From positions 1 through 64,000 of the forward strand of contig CAUJET010000142.1 in assembly GCA_963169665.1 (NCBI GenBank): a DNA stretch of 64,000 nucleotides. The letters are read 5' to 3'. Position numbers and translations under genes: made by a program. Below the pieces are notes generated by a model that was not told the DNA's origin, made no database searches, and saw only the letters and a list, made by a program, of their open reading frames with translations. Of this stretch, positions 18,551-28,400 are shown piece by piece; the first letter of the stretch is position 1; every line of letters starts with the position of its first letter. This DNA is from Actinomycetota bacterium (lineage in GTDB: Bacteria; Actinomycetota; Acidimicrobiia; Acidimicrobiales; Ilumatobacteraceae).

Positions 18551-20173
18551 TCAGACGCACAGCTCTCGACCGTCGAGCTCGGTGACGCCGCGTACGCAGA
18601 TCGTCTGCTCGGTCACCGCCACCACCCGCCACGCCTCACCGTCGAACTCCAGGTCGGCGACCCAACGAAACCCGCCGCCGGAGTCGTCGCAGCCGATCCG
18701 TAGCTCGAACGTCGCGACGGCTCGACCCGTGCCGTCCTGCTCGTACGACGCCTGCGGATCGGACACGGCCGGATCGACACAGTCGTCGCGGAACTCGGCG
18801 CCGAGCGCCGAGCCGATGAGACCCACGACTCCGTCTACGAACGGTTCGGGAGTGGCGTTGGCGAAGATCGCGGCCGCCCGACCACTGACGGGAACCGCCG
18901 CGGTGTACGCAAACGCCCTCGGAAGGTCGTACTGGACGAGGTCCCACGACGACCGGTCGACCGCCACCTCGAGCTGGAGGAACCCGGCGTCGTCCACCCA
19001 CGCTGCGCCGAACACGGAGCCGGCCGACGGCACCTCCATCCGGGCGACGCGACCATCCGGGTACAGGCGATCGACGAACTCCCGTCCGGTCTCGAAGACA
19101 TGGATGAGCGCCGTCGAATCGGGGAGCCCTGGCAGCGGGCCGAACGGCACGATGGATTGACCTGCCGGATAGACGAACGTGGTGGTGACGTCGTCGTCGA
19201 CCAGCTGGACCCCGTTCCGGTCGAGCATCACGCGCACGATCGGCCGAGGCCGCAGCGTCGCCGACAGGCCGTCCACCGGTGCGCCGTCGAGGACGACCGC
19301 ACCTGGCAAGAGCTGCGGCGGTGCCCCGAAGACGCCGGATGCCGGGTACGTCGCCACCGGCTCCGCGAGGTCGGCCGAGTCGAACACCCACAGCTGACCG
19401 GCCGTGGTGCCGCCGGCACCGAGCGGCCCGTACATGGTCACATAGACGGTGCCGGCCTCGTCGACCACGGGCTGACTGCTCGCAGTCACTCGATCGGGCC
19501 ACGGGACGTCCGTGGTGCGAGTTGTCGACGGTTCGCCGGGCACCGTCGACGGCACCGACTCGAACACGACCCATCGACCGTTCGCAGGGTCAGCGACGAC
19601 CACGCGGCCGTCGGGTAGACGGACGGGGGCCCAGGGCCGGGCCGGATCACACTCCTGGCAGTCCTCGATCGTGAGCTCCCCGGCGCCACTGCCGTATCCA
19701 GCAGTGGCGACCACCGACCGCACGGGCGCGACCGCCTGCGCGACCTCGATCACATTCACCGTCGTTCGGGGCTCGAGAACGGGCTCCGTCGAGCTCGTCG
19801 AGTCGGTGGCAGCTCCGGCGTCGACGGTGGTCGAAGGTGCCGGGCTCGTGGTGCCCTCCGGCACTGCCTCGACCGTCGTGGCAGGAGACGGTCCGCCCAT
19901 ATCGGTGGGCCGATCGGAGACGCCGCTCGTGGTCGAGTCGCGAGTGACCAACAGCGCGACACCAGCGAGACCGACCGCCACCAAGGCGGCGGCAGCGAGC
20001 ATCCACGTTCGGCGCGCAACCTGCGGCGCCTCGGCATGCAGTGCCGACCGTGCGCGGTTCTCGTCGAGCCCGGACCTCACCGCGGCGAGTCCGGCATCGA
20101 CGTCGAAGCCGTCGGTCATCGCACCCCGCAGCCGGTCGGCGGCGAGGCGCCCTCGTTCGTCGATCGCGTTCAT
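18551..20173 (-). CDS. Single-pass membrane-anchored partner of sigma module 2 (putative anti-sigma or sensor)
   Basis: MNAIDERGRLAADRLRGAMTDGFDVDAGLAAVRSGL..., TM MLAAAALVAVGLAGVALLV, Ser/Thr/Pro linker; 4-bp overlap with sigma gene. Confidence 0.6.
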   Translation of the reverse strand: MNAIDERGRLAADRLRGAMTDGFDVDAGLAAVRSGLDENRARSALHAEAPQVARRTWMLAAAALVAVGLAGVALLVTRDSTTSGVSDRPTDMGGPSPATTVEAVPEGTTSPAPSTTVDAGAATDSTSSTEPVLEPRTTVNVIEVAQAVAPVRSVVATAGYGSGAGELTIEDCQECDPARPWAPVRLPDGRVVVADPANGRWVVFESVPSTVPGEPSTTRTTDVPWPDRVTASSQPVVDEAGTVYVTMYGPLGAGGTTAGQLWVFDSADLAEPVATYPASGVFGAPPQLLPGAVVLDGAPVDGLSATLRPRPIVRVMLDRNGVQLVDDDVTTTFVYPAGQSIVPFGPLPGLPDSTALIHVFETGREFVDRLYPDGRVARMEVPSAGSVFGAAWVDDAGFLQLEVAVDRSSWDLVQYDLPRAFAYTAAVPVSGRAAAIFANATPEPFVDGVVGLIGSALGAEFRDDCVDPAVSDPQASYEQDGTGRAVATFELRIGCDDSGGGFRWVADLEFDGEAWRVVAVTEQTICVRGVTELDGRELCV

Positions 20174-20712
20174 GACGTGGCCTCCCCGTCGACGGGCTCG
20201 TCTGCACCGAGTGCCTGAGCGAGGTTCTTTCGCGCCTGGAACAGCGCCTTCTTCACCGTGCCGGCCGAGACCCCGAGCACTCCTGCGATGTGGTCGACCG
20301 AGAGATCGTCGACGTAGAACAGTGCCGCGGCGTTTCGCTGCAGCTCGGGCAGCGCTCGCAGCGCCCGCCAGAAGCCGTCGTCCACCGGATCCGCCGACTC
20401 GCCCACCTCGCTGGCCGCGAGCCGGTCCATCGCCCGTAGCTCGCGCACCCGGCGACGGTGGACGTCGGCCGCGAGGTTGATCACCACCCGGCGCACCCAG
20501 GCGCCCGGCCGCTCGAGCGACCCGACCTTCGTCCAGTCGCGGTAGGCGCGCAGCATCGCCTCATGGGCCAGGTCGGCACCGAGTTCGCGACTGCCGGTCA
20601 ATCCGGCCGCGAGGGTGCGGATCGAGCCGATCTCCCGCCGGTAGAGCTCGTCGAACCCCGTGCCGGACACCAGCCGGACGGGGCGCTGTTGCATGATCAC
20701 ATTCGAACACAC
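20170..20712 (-). CDS. ECF (SigE-family-like) RNA polymerase sigma factor, module 2
   Basis: FDELYRREIGSIRTLAAGLTGSRELGADLAHEAMLRAYRDWTKV..., LPELQRNAAALFYVDDLSVDHIAGVLGVSAGTVKKALFQARKNL. Start uncertain. Confidence 0.9.
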   Translation of the reverse strand: MCSNVIMQQRPVRLVSGTGFDELYRREIGSIRTLAAGLTGSRELGADLAHEAMLRAYRDWTKVGSLERPGAWVRRVVINLAADVHRRRVRELRAMDRLAASEVGESADPVDDGFWRALRALPELQRNAAALFYVDDLSVDHIAGVLGVSAGTVKKALFQARKNLAQALGADEPVDGEATS

Positions 20713-20737
20713 GACGCCGGCACCGATCCGGTTGCCT

Positions 20738-20789
20738 GCGTGTGTGCACGAACGCGTGGATGTGACGCGAAAGTGAACAAACGCGGTGG
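20738..20789 (+). promoter_or_regulatory. Copy B of the conserved 52-bp promoter-proximal element, upstream of prfC
   Basis: GCGTGTGTGCACGAACGCGTGGATGTGACGCGAAAGTGAACAAACGCGGTGG; same orientation relative to the downstream gene as copy A. Confidence 0.55.
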
Positions 20790-20816
20790 TTGGGGGTGGC
20801 CGTAGCCTGGTGCGTC

Positions 20817-22400
20817 GTGAAGTCCGCCGATCTCCTCGCCGAAGCCGCGCGCCGCCGCACCTTCGCGATCATCAGCCACCCCGACGCGGGCAAGACGACC
20901 CTCACCGAGAAGTTCCTGCTCAACGCGGGCGCCGTGGTGACCGCCGGGTCGGTCAAGGCCAAGGCGGGCGGCCGGTCGGCCACCAGCGACTGGATGGAAC
21001 TCGAACAGACCCGAGGCATCTCGATCACCTCGGCTGCGATGCAGTTCGAGTACCGGGGCCACATGTTCAACCTGCTCGACACCCCGGGCCACAAGGACTT
21101 CAGCGAGGACACCTACCGCGTGCTGGCCGCGGTCGACGCCGTCGTGATGGTGCTCGACGCCGCCAAGGGCATCGAGCCGCAGACCCTGAAGCTGTTCGAG
21201 GTGTGCCGCAGCCGCAACCTCCCCGTGCTCACCTTCCTGAACAAGTTCGACCGCCCGAGCCGCGATCCGCTCGAGCTGCTCGACGAGATCGAGACACAGA
21301 TCCGCCTCCGCCCCACCCCGGCGACGTGGCCCGTGGGCGACGGCGAAGACTTCCTCGGCGTGATCGACCGTCGCCGCAACGTGTTCAGCCGGTTCACCCG
21401 CACCGCGCGCGGCGCGACCATGGCGCCCGAGGAGCTGATGACCTTCGACCAGGCCGCAGCCATCGGTGGCAGCGCCTGGAAGCGGGCGATGGACGGCTGC
21501 GACCTCCTGGAGGCCGTCGGCGCCGACGTCGACCTCGAGTCGTTCCTCGCCGGCAGCAGCACGCCGGTGTACGCCGGTTCTGCGCTCACCGACTTCGGCG
21601 TGAAACACCTGCTCGATGCGGTCGTCGAGCTCGTCCCTCCCCCGCCGCCGCGACCCGACCGTGACGGCGTCGGCCGCCCCGTCGACGCCGGCACCAGCGC
21701 CTTCGTGTTCAAGGTGCAGGCCAACATGGACAAGTCGCACCGCGACCGGCTCGCGTTCGCCCGCATCTGCAGTGGCCACTTCGAGCGAGGCATGACACTC
21801 ACGATCGCCCGCACCGGCCGGCCGTTCGCCACCAAGTACGCCTCCACCGTGTTCGGCGCCGAGCGCTCCACGGTCGAGGAGGCCTTCCCCGGTGACGTCG
21901 TCGGGTTCGTGAACGCCACTGATCTCCGCATCGGCGACACCCTCTACGAGGGCGATCCGGTCACCTTCCCCGGTCTGCCGTCGTTCGCCCCCGAACTCTT
22001 CACCGGAGCCCGACCACTCGACACGGGCAGGTCGAAGCAGTTCCGCCGCGGCCTCGAGGTGCTCGAGGAAGAAGGTGTGGTGCAGGTGCTCCGCGACCCC
22101 GACATGGGCGACTCGTCGCTGGTGCTCGCCGCCGTGGGGCAACTCCAGTTCGAGGTCTTCGCTCACCGGCTCGAGGCCGAGTTCAACGCGCCGGTCGAAC
22201 TCACGGGTTCGCCGTACCAGGCGATCCGGGCCACCGATGCGGCCAGCGCCGAGCGGCTGAAGACGATCGGCGGCATCCGTATCCTCCGCCGCGGCGACGG
22301 CGCCACCGTTGCGTTGTTCGAGAACAAGTACCGCCTGCAGCGCCTCCTCGCCGACGAGCCCGAGCTCACCCTCACGCCGCTCAACGCCGAGTTCAGCTGA
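20817..22400 (+). CDS. prfC: Peptide chain release factor 3
   Basis: TFAIISHPDAGKTTLTEKFLL, QTRGISITSAAMQFEY, FNLLDTPGHKDFSEDTYRVLAAVDAVVMVLDAAKGIE, LTFLNKFDR; RF-3 family. Confidence 0.95.
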   Translation: MKSADLLAEAARRRTFAIISHPDAGKTTLTEKFLLNAGAVVTAGSVKAKAGGRSATSDWMELEQTRGISITSAAMQFEYRGHMFNLLDTPGHKDFSEDTYRVLAAVDAVVMVLDAAKGIEPQTLKLFEVCRSRNLPVLTFLNKFDRPSRDPLELLDEIETQIRLRPTPATWPVGDGEDFLGVIDRRRNVFSRFTRTARGATMAPEELMTFDQAAAIGGSAWKRAMDGCDLLEAVGADVDLESFLAGSSTPVYAGSALTDFGVKHLLDAVVELVPPPPPRPDRDGVGRPVDAGTSAFVFKVQANMDKSHRDRLAFARICSGHFERGMTLTIARTGRPFATKYASTVFGAERSTVEEAFPGDVVGFVNATDLRIGDTLYEGDPVTFPGLPSFAPELFTGARPLDTGRSKQFRRGLEVLEEEGVVQVLRDPDMGDSSLVLAAVGQLQFEVFAHRLEAEFNAPVELTGSPYQAIRATDAASAERLKTIGGIRILRRGDGATVALFENKYRLQRLLADEPELTLTPLNAEFS

Positions 22401-22434
22401 TCGGTCGCCAGGAACGCCCAGCTCAGAGCCAACC

Positions 22435-22457
22435 CTCGACCTCGACTCGAGGTCGAG
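22435..22457. terminator. Palindromic hairpin downstream of prfC
   Basis: CTCGACCTCGA-C-TCGAGGTCGAG, perfect 11-bp arms, 34 nt after prfC stop; no T-tract. Confidence 0.4.
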
Positions 22458-22519
22458 ACGTGGCAGCGTTGCGGCGGCACGTGGCCGATTCGGCCTCGAC
22501 GCCCTCATCGGTCTCGCTC

Positions 22520-22552
22520 GACGGCCGACCGACGGCCGACCGACGGCCGACT
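22520..22552. repeat. Short tandem repeat, 11-bp unit x3 (GACGGCCGACC)
   Basis: GACGGCCGACC GACGGCCGACC GACGGCCGACT in the prfC/GGDEF-EAL intergenic gap. Confidence 0.8.
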
Positions 22553-22642
22553 GCGAGGAGCGGTCTCCTTGCCGAGATCTTGCGTCGCGCGACCACCGTG
22601 CGGGTTCAAGCTGACGGATCGGAGAGCCGATGACACCTCTCG

Positions 22643-25639
22643 GTGAAGCAGCGGGCAGTGGTGTGGGTGGTGGTGGCGGCTGCGGTCGCGGCCAGTGCCA
22701 CGTATGCATGGCGCACGAAGGTGCCCTTCGAGCAGGCCCAGCGATGGCTCGTGCTGCCAGCGTTGGCGGCCACGGTGGCCGCCCTGTGGGGTTCCCGCCT
22801 GCGCGGCGACGGCGACCGGGTGGCGTGGTTGGCCATCGCCGGCTCGTGTGCGATGACCACGGCCTCGTACGTGCTGACCTTCGCCGACGCGACCTTCGAC
22901 GCTGTCACCCTCGACGGGCTCGCCGGCCTGCTCCGTGCCCCGGATCGGACCCTGATCGCCCTCGGGCTGATCTCGATGATCGCCGAGCGCTCCCCCATCC
23001 GCGAGCGCTACTTGGCGATCGAGGCCACCATCGTTTCACTCACCGCCACCTTGGTGATGTGGGTGTTCCTGATCGAACCGGCGCTCGGACGCTCCACGCT
23101 CACCGACGCCGACCGCATGCTGTCGCTGGCACTTCCCGCCTCCGACCTGGTGCTCGTCGCCCTCGCCGCCCGCCTGTCGCTCGGCTACCAGGCACGCAAC
23201 CGCTCGTTCTCGATCCTGCTCGTCGGCCTCGTGGCCCGACTGCTCGCCAACATCCTCAGCTACTGGTCGTACATGGCCGACGGGGTGAAGGGCGGGCCGA
23301 CGATCCACGCGCTCACCGCGATCTCGCTGTTGCTGTTCGCCGTGGCTGCGCTCGATCGCACCGGGGCCCAGCGGCCGGTGGTCGCCCAGCACTCGGTGCA
23401 ACTCGATCGCCTGCGGCTCACCACCATCGCCCTGTGCGCCCTCACGCCGCAGGCCGTGCTCATCTCGCTCATCGTCTCCGACGACGCACCTCGGTCCACC
23501 GTGCTGTTCGCCGGTGTCGTCACTGCTCTGGTGACGATGCTCGCTCTCACGCGTCTCTGGGGCCTCGCGCTCAGCGTGCGCGACCTCACCGAGCGGCGCG
23601 GTAGAGACCGCCTGGCCTCGTTGGTCGAGCGGTCGTCGGACATCGTCGTGCTCGTCGACGCCAACCACCGCATCTCGTACACGAGCGGCGCCGTCGCGAC
23701 GGTGCTCGGGGTCGACTCGCAGGACTGGGTCGGCAGACGGCTCCACGACCTCGAGCTGACACCGCTGGTGGACACGTGGCCGGAGGTCGCCGACCGGATC
23801 CTCACCCAGTTGCCCGACGGCACGCTGACGGTGGAGGCGACCGCCCACCATTCGAGCGGGACGCCCCGCCTGCTCGAGATGACGGCAGTGAACCTCGTGC
23901 AGAACGTCGCCGTCGCCGGTGTGGTGATCACGATGCGCGACGTGACCGCGACCCATTCGCTGCAGCGCCAGCTCAGCTTCCGGGCCGACCACGACGAGCT
24001 CACCGGCCTCGCCAACCGGGCCCAGTTCCTGTCCCGGCTCACCCGCGAACTCGCCGGCCATCAGCGACCGGTCGTGATGTTCATGGACCTCGACGACTTC
24101 AAGGTCATCAACGACACCATGGGCCACGAGGCGGGCGACGTGCTGCTGCGCACGATCGCCGAGCGCCTCGCCCGGCGCATCCCCGCCACCTCCGGCCTCG
24201 TCGCCCGCCTCGGCGGCGACGAGTTCGCTGCGCTGCTGCCCGTCGCCACGACGGCCCAGGCGGCCGCACTCGCCGCCGGCTTCCTGGCCGACCTCCGCGA
24301 GCCCGTGGTGCTCAGCCAGTTCCACACCGTCGCCGCCTCGTGCAGCGTGGGCATCGCCCAGCCCGAGGAGGGCGAGAACGCCTCGGCGGTGCTGCGCAAC
24401 GCCGACTTCGCGATGTACCGGGCCAAGCGGCGTGGGAAGAGCTTCATCGAGGTCTTCGACGCCGAGCTGGAACACGAGATCGCCCGCACCGAGGAGTACC
24501 GACGAGACCTCGTGTCGGCGCTCGGCCGCGACCAGTTCGCCCTCGTGTACCAGCCGATCGTGCGCGTGCGCGACGGACGGCTCGTGGGCGCGGAGGCCCT
24601 GATCCGCTGGAACCACCACGTCTACGGTGCCGTCGCGCCGGGCGACTTCGTCGAGATCGCCGAGCAGACCGGCGTCATCATCCCGATCGGATGGTGGTCG
24701 ATTCGGCAGGCGTGCCTCACCGCCGCCGGCTGGCTCGACGACTCCCTCTTCGTCACCGTCAACGTGTCGGGCAGCGCGCTGCGCGGCGCGTCGATCGTCG
24801 ACCACGTGCGTCAAGCGCTGGAGGAGAGTGGCCTGGCGCCGCACCGCCTGGTGCTCGAGATCACCGAGTCGATGCTGATCGACGATCCCGACGGCGTAGC
24901 CGAGGAACTGGTGGGGGTTCGGGCCATGGGCGTGCGTGTCGCGCTCGACGACTTCGGCACCGGATACAGCTCGCTCGCCTACGTGCAGCGGCTGCCGCTC
25001 GACATCATCAAGATCGACCGCGAGTTCGTCCAGTCGCTCGGCCGTCAGGCCGACGACGCGCTCACCCGCACCATCGTGACGATGGCCCACAACCTCGGCC
25101 TGGAGACCATCGGTGAGGGCGTGGAGGAAGAGTCGCAGGTGATCGGTCTCGCAGAGATGGGCTGCGACTACACCCAGGGTTTCCTGTTCTCCGAACCGCT
25201 GACCGCGTCGTCGATGGCGGCGATGCTCGAGGACCTGGCCGAGCGCGACCATGTCCGCCGACCGGTCGACGTGGTGATCGCCGTCGATGTCGCCCCGGCG
25301 CCCATCGAGATCGCCGCGCCCACCACCACTGCCTTCGCGGCACCGCCGTCGGGCAGCCCGGTCGTCGCGGCCCCACTGGCCACGTCGCGCCGCGCCGTGC
25401 GGTCGATCGCGGCACCAGCACCAGCACCGGCGCCAGCGCCGGCGCCGGTGGCATCGACCGCGTTCGCCGCTCCGGCGCAGCCCGCATCGCTCGCGCCGGC
25501 AGCACCTGGCTCAGCGCCGTCAGCGCCGTTGCCGCAGGCGCGGCGCCGCACCGGCCACGACGAGCAGCTCGCTCGTCTGCTCCGGCCGCTCATCTCGACC
25601 GGCAGCAGCGACGACACCGACGCCCGTCACGACGCCTGA
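22643..25639 (+). CDS. Membrane PAS-GGDEF-EAL protein (bifunctional diguanylate cyclase/phosphodiesterase candidate)
   Basis: N-terminal TM helices; PAS-like region; LTGLANR...RLGGDEFA (GGDEF); EALIRWNH, ITESMLIDD, LDDFGTGYSSLAYVQRLPLDIIKIDREFV (EAL); Ala/Pro-rich tail. Confidence 0.9.
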   Translation: MKQRAVVWVVVAAAVAASATYAWRTKVPFEQAQRWLVLPALAATVAALWGSRLRGDGDRVAWLAIAGSCAMTTASYVLTFADATFDAVTLDGLAGLLRAPDRTLIALGLISMIAERSPIRERYLAIEATIVSLTATLVMWVFLIEPALGRSTLTDADRMLSLALPASDLVLVALAARLSLGYQARNRSFSILLVGLVARLLANILSYWSYMADGVKGGPTIHALTAISLLLFAVAALDRTGAQRPVVAQHSVQLDRLRLTTIALCALTPQAVLISLIVSDDAPRSTVLFAGVVTALVTMLALTRLWGLALSVRDLTERRGRDRLASLVERSSDIVVLVDANHRISYTSGAVATVLGVDSQDWVGRRLHDLELTPLVDTWPEVADRILTQLPDGTLTVEATAHHSSGTPRLLEMTAVNLVQNVAVAGVVITMRDVTATHSLQRQLSFRADHDELTGLANRAQFLSRLTRELAGHQRPVVMFMDLDDFKVINDTMGHEAGDVLLRTIAERLARRIPATSGLVARLGGDEFAALLPVATTAQAAALAAGFLADLREPVVLSQFHTVAASCSVGIAQPEEGENASAVLRNADFAMYRAKRRGKSFIEVFDAELEHEIARTEEYRRDLVSALGRDQFALVYQPIVRVRDGRLVGAEALIRWNHHVYGAVAPGDFVEIAEQTGVIIPIGWWSIRQACLTAAGWLDDSLFVTVNVSGSALRGASIVDHVRQALEESGLAPHRLVLEITESMLIDDPDGVAEELVGVRAMGVRVALDDFGTGYSSLAYVQRLPLDIIKIDREFVQSLGRQADDALTRTIVTMAHNLGLETIGEGVEEESQVIGLAEMGCDYTQGFLFSEPLTASSMAAMLEDLAERDHVRRPVDVVIAVDVAPAPIEIAAPTTTAFAAPPSGSPVVAAPLATSRRAVRSIAAPAPAPAPAPAPVASTAFAAPAQPASLAPAAPGSAPSAPLPQARRRTGHDEQLARLLRPLISTGSSDDTDARHDA

Positions 25640-25714
25640 GGAGAACGGCCGGCGGCGACCGGCGGTCGAGCCGCGATGCGCCCGTCACGCGGCGGCTCGG
25701 AGATCAGCTCGTCG

Positions 25715-27763
25715 TCATGGGGCGACGGTCGACGCCGGCACCTCGACGTCGTCGACGGCCTGCTCGTCGGTCATCGGGGTCTGCTCGAACTCGGTGAAGG
25801 AGGAGTCGGAGAACACCTGACCGGTGGCGCACGCTCGCACGGCCGCGAGGTCGAGCTCGGCCTCGATGTCGGTCACGGTGCTGCCGTCGCTGACGACCAG
25901 CAGTCCGCACTCGGCTGACAACGAGGAGACGTCGGCGCCGATCAGCATCGACCGCAGCGACTGCCGATCAGCGCCCAGCACGTACCACGCGACCGGGCTG
26001 TCGAGCAGCGAGCCGCTCGACCGCACCGAGGCCAGCAGATCGGTGACCACGGAGGCGACCGTGCCGACTGGCGACACGTACCAGCGACCGTCGACCTCGA
26101 CCACCTCGATCGTCGGCAGCGACGTGAGACCCGATGTACTGAACAGGCTGAGCACGCTCAGGCCGCTCGTGACGGGAGCGCACGACCGCCACGACCCGTC
26201 GGCCAGGCGTTCGTAGCCGATGGCCTCGCCGTACGAGGACACCGAACCGACGGCCTCGCCGCTCGAGTCGACCACGACGTCGGTGCCGACCGACGTGTCA
26301 CCCTCGGTCGGTGCGGGAGGATCCGTGGCGGACGTCCCGGTGTCGACGGCGTCACCGGCGACCTCGGTGGCGACGGTGACACCGCCACCCCCGGACGCGA
26401 CGACCTCGACCGGGCCGAAGATCGTGACGGCGCCCTCGCCGCTCCAGGTGGTGCAGCCGCTGCTGCGGACGATCTGCAGCGCATCGGGACCGTCGGAGAC
26501 CGGGGCCTCCGGCAGCGGGATGATGGTGCCGTCGGCATCCTCGGACGTCGAGTTGAAGTTGCCGTCCGGGTAGACGAAGTCCGTGGTGAACGACAGGTCG
26601 GCCGCCGTGGCAGGCAAGGCGACCCCGGCATCGAGCACCGCCATGCCCATACCGTCGTACGAGTACACGATCGTGGGGACCGTCGGGTCGTAGTAGCCGT
26701 AGGAGGCCGGTTCGGGGACCGTGCCACTGATGACGAAGTCCTCGGCGACGATCGACCGGCGATCGCCCACGCCCTCCACCGAATACGCGGCGCTCGTCAG
26801 CTCGAGCGAGTAGCCGTCGCTGCGCCAGCCGGCGACGTCGTCGCCCGCAGCGTCGATGAGCAGCGGCGCATAGCGCAGCACGGCGTCGCCCTCACCCGGC
26901 GCCGCCGAGGAGAGGACGCCGGCGACGTCGAGCGACACCAGGTTCGAGTAGAACTCGTCGGCCGCCGCCTCGGGGCTGTCGGCGCCCACAGCGGTCAACG
27001 GCGCCGCCGGCAGCTCGAGGCCGGATGCCTGACGGGCGTATTCGGCCACGGTGTAGCTCACACTCACGTACCAGCGGCCGTCACGCTCGACGGTGGCGAG
27101 CTGGAGGGGGTCGTCGAGTTCGGCGAACGAGGCGTCGGCCGTGGTGACGGCCAGCTCGCTCGCCAGGGCCTCCCGGAGGTCGGCACCCAGCGGGAACGCC
27201 GCGGGGTCGAACGTCCACGACGCCGAGCCACCGGCGAAGGTGACGACGGCGAGACCGTCGTCCAACGACTCGGTGACGAGGTCGAGATCCGCGAACGCCA
27301 CATCGAGTCCTTCGAGGCCGTCGAGGCTGAAGCCCTCGCTGACCAGGTCGGCCTCCACGGCATCGGCACGTCCACGTTCGGTGGCCTGGCGGGCGGCCGG
27401 CACCTCGGCCGGGTCGAGTGCGTCGATCATGCCCAGGATGTCCTCGTCGGCCGTGGCGGCGACGAAGTCGCGCACCGCGTCCTCGGGCGAGGCCGCACCG
27501 GCGGTGCCGGCACCGCTGAGCGCGACCGTGGTGAAGCCGATGGCCCCGGCGAGCGCGGCGATGGTGGCGCCGATGCCGGCGGTGCGGCGGTGGCGGCCCT
27601 CACGGCGGGCACGGGGGCGCGCATGGTGCTCGACGCGGATCTCGTCGAGGCTGCGCACCGTGGTGGGCGCGTGGTCGGCGAGCTGGTGGAGGCGCTGTCG
27701 CAGCAGCAGCTCGAAGCCGTCGTCGGGCTGAGGCGACCGAGGATCGTGGGTGGGGTCAGTCAT
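25715..27763 (-). CDS. Single-pass membrane-anchored partner of sigma module 3 (putative anti-sigma or sensor)
   Basis: N-terminal MTDPTHDPRSPQPDDGFELLLRQRLHQLADHAPTTVRSLDEIRVEHHARPRARREGRHRR, TM IGATIAALAGAIGFTTVAL; 8-bp overlap with sigma gene. Confidence 0.6.
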   Translation of the reverse strand: MTDPTHDPRSPQPDDGFELLLRQRLHQLADHAPTTVRSLDEIRVEHHARPRARREGRHRRTAGIGATIAALAGAIGFTTVALSGAGTAGAASPEDAVRDFVAATADEDILGMIDALDPAEVPAARQATERGRADAVEADLVSEGFSLDGLEGLDVAFADLDLVTESLDDGLAVVTFAGGSASWTFDPAAFPLGADLREALASELAVTTADASFAELDDPLQLATVERDGRWYVSVSYTVAEYARQASGLELPAAPLTAVGADSPEAAADEFYSNLVSLDVAGVLSSAAPGEGDAVLRYAPLLIDAAGDDVAGWRSDGYSLELTSAAYSVEGVGDRRSIVAEDFVISGTVPEPASYGYYDPTVPTIVYSYDGMGMAVLDAGVALPATAADLSFTTDFVYPDGNFNSTSEDADGTIIPLPEAPVSDGPDALQIVRSSGCTTWSGEGAVTIFGPVEVVASGGGGVTVATEVAGDAVDTGTSATDPPAPTEGDTSVGTDVVVDSSGEAVGSVSSYGEAIGYERLADGSWRSCAPVTSGLSVLSLFSTSGLTSLPTIEVVEVDGRWYVSPVGTVASVVTDLLASVRSSGSLLDSPVAWYVLGADRQSLRSMLIGADVSSLSAECGLLVVSDGSTVTDIEAELDLAAVRACATGQVFSDSSFTEFEQTPMTDEQAVDDVEVPASTVAP

Positions 27764-28340
27764 GTGTCGTCACCTTCCTACCGGGTTCGGATGACGGAGC
27801 GGAACGTTCGGGATCGGCGATGCGCGTGCGCAGGTCGGCGAGCCCGCGATGGACGAGGGTGCGTACCGTGGTGGGGCGGCAGTCGAGGATGCCGGCGATC
27901 TCGGCCTCGGGCAGGTCGCACAAGTAGCGCAAGACGATCGCCGTGCGCTGTCGTACCGGGAGTTCGGCCAGTGCGTCGCGCAGCTCGGTCAGGCCGGTGT
28001 CGAGCACGATCTCGCTCGGCCGATCGGGTCGGGGGGCGCGCTTCAAACGTCGATGGATGGACCGGCACTGGTTGACGACGGCCACGCGCAGGTAGGCGGC
28101 GGGGTTGTCGAGTTCGGCGATGCGTGGTCCGACGCGGCAGAAGACGTCGTGGACGACGTCCTCGGCCGCAGCTCCCGAGCCGGTGAGCACGTAGGCGACG
28201 CGCAGGAGGTCGCGGTACGCCGTGGCGTACACACCTTCGGCGCCGGCCCAACTCACCCGTTCCACCGACGTCACCTCCCTCGAGTCGTTCACGTTCGCGA
28301 TCCCGGCCATGGAGCCGGATCCGGCCATGGCGATGTTCAT
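27756..28340 (-). CDS. ECF (SigE-family-like) RNA polymerase sigma factor, module 3
   Basis: YATAYRDLLRVAYVLTGSGAAAEDVVHDVFCRVGPRI..., LPVRQRTAIVLRYLCDLPEAEIAGILDCRPTTVRTLVHRGLADL. Confidence 0.9.
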   Translation of the reverse strand: MNIAMAGSGSMAGIANVNDSREVTSVERVSWAGAEGVYATAYRDLLRVAYVLTGSGAAAEDVVHDVFCRVGPRIAELDNPAAYLRVAVVNQCRSIHRRLKRAPRPDRPSEIVLDTGLTELRDALAELPVRQRTAIVLRYLCDLPEAEIAGILDCRPTTVRTLVHRGLADLRTRIADPERSAPSSEPGRKVTTHD

Positions 28341-28400
28341 ACCTCTCTCACGCCCGACGGGCGCGAACCGTTGCGCGACCGTCCGGATTTCCTCGCGACG

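Noticed and set aside
23036-25252. 738-aa minus ORF inside the first GGDEF-EAL gene
   Set aside because: Antisense shadow; plus-strand frame has intact GGDEF and EAL motifs.
25412-25455. gcaccagcaccagcaccggcgccagcgcc repeat as a possible CRISPR-like or regulatory repeat
   Set aside because: In-frame coding for an Ala-Pro linker at the C-terminus of the GGDEF-EAL protein; no spacer/repeat organisation.
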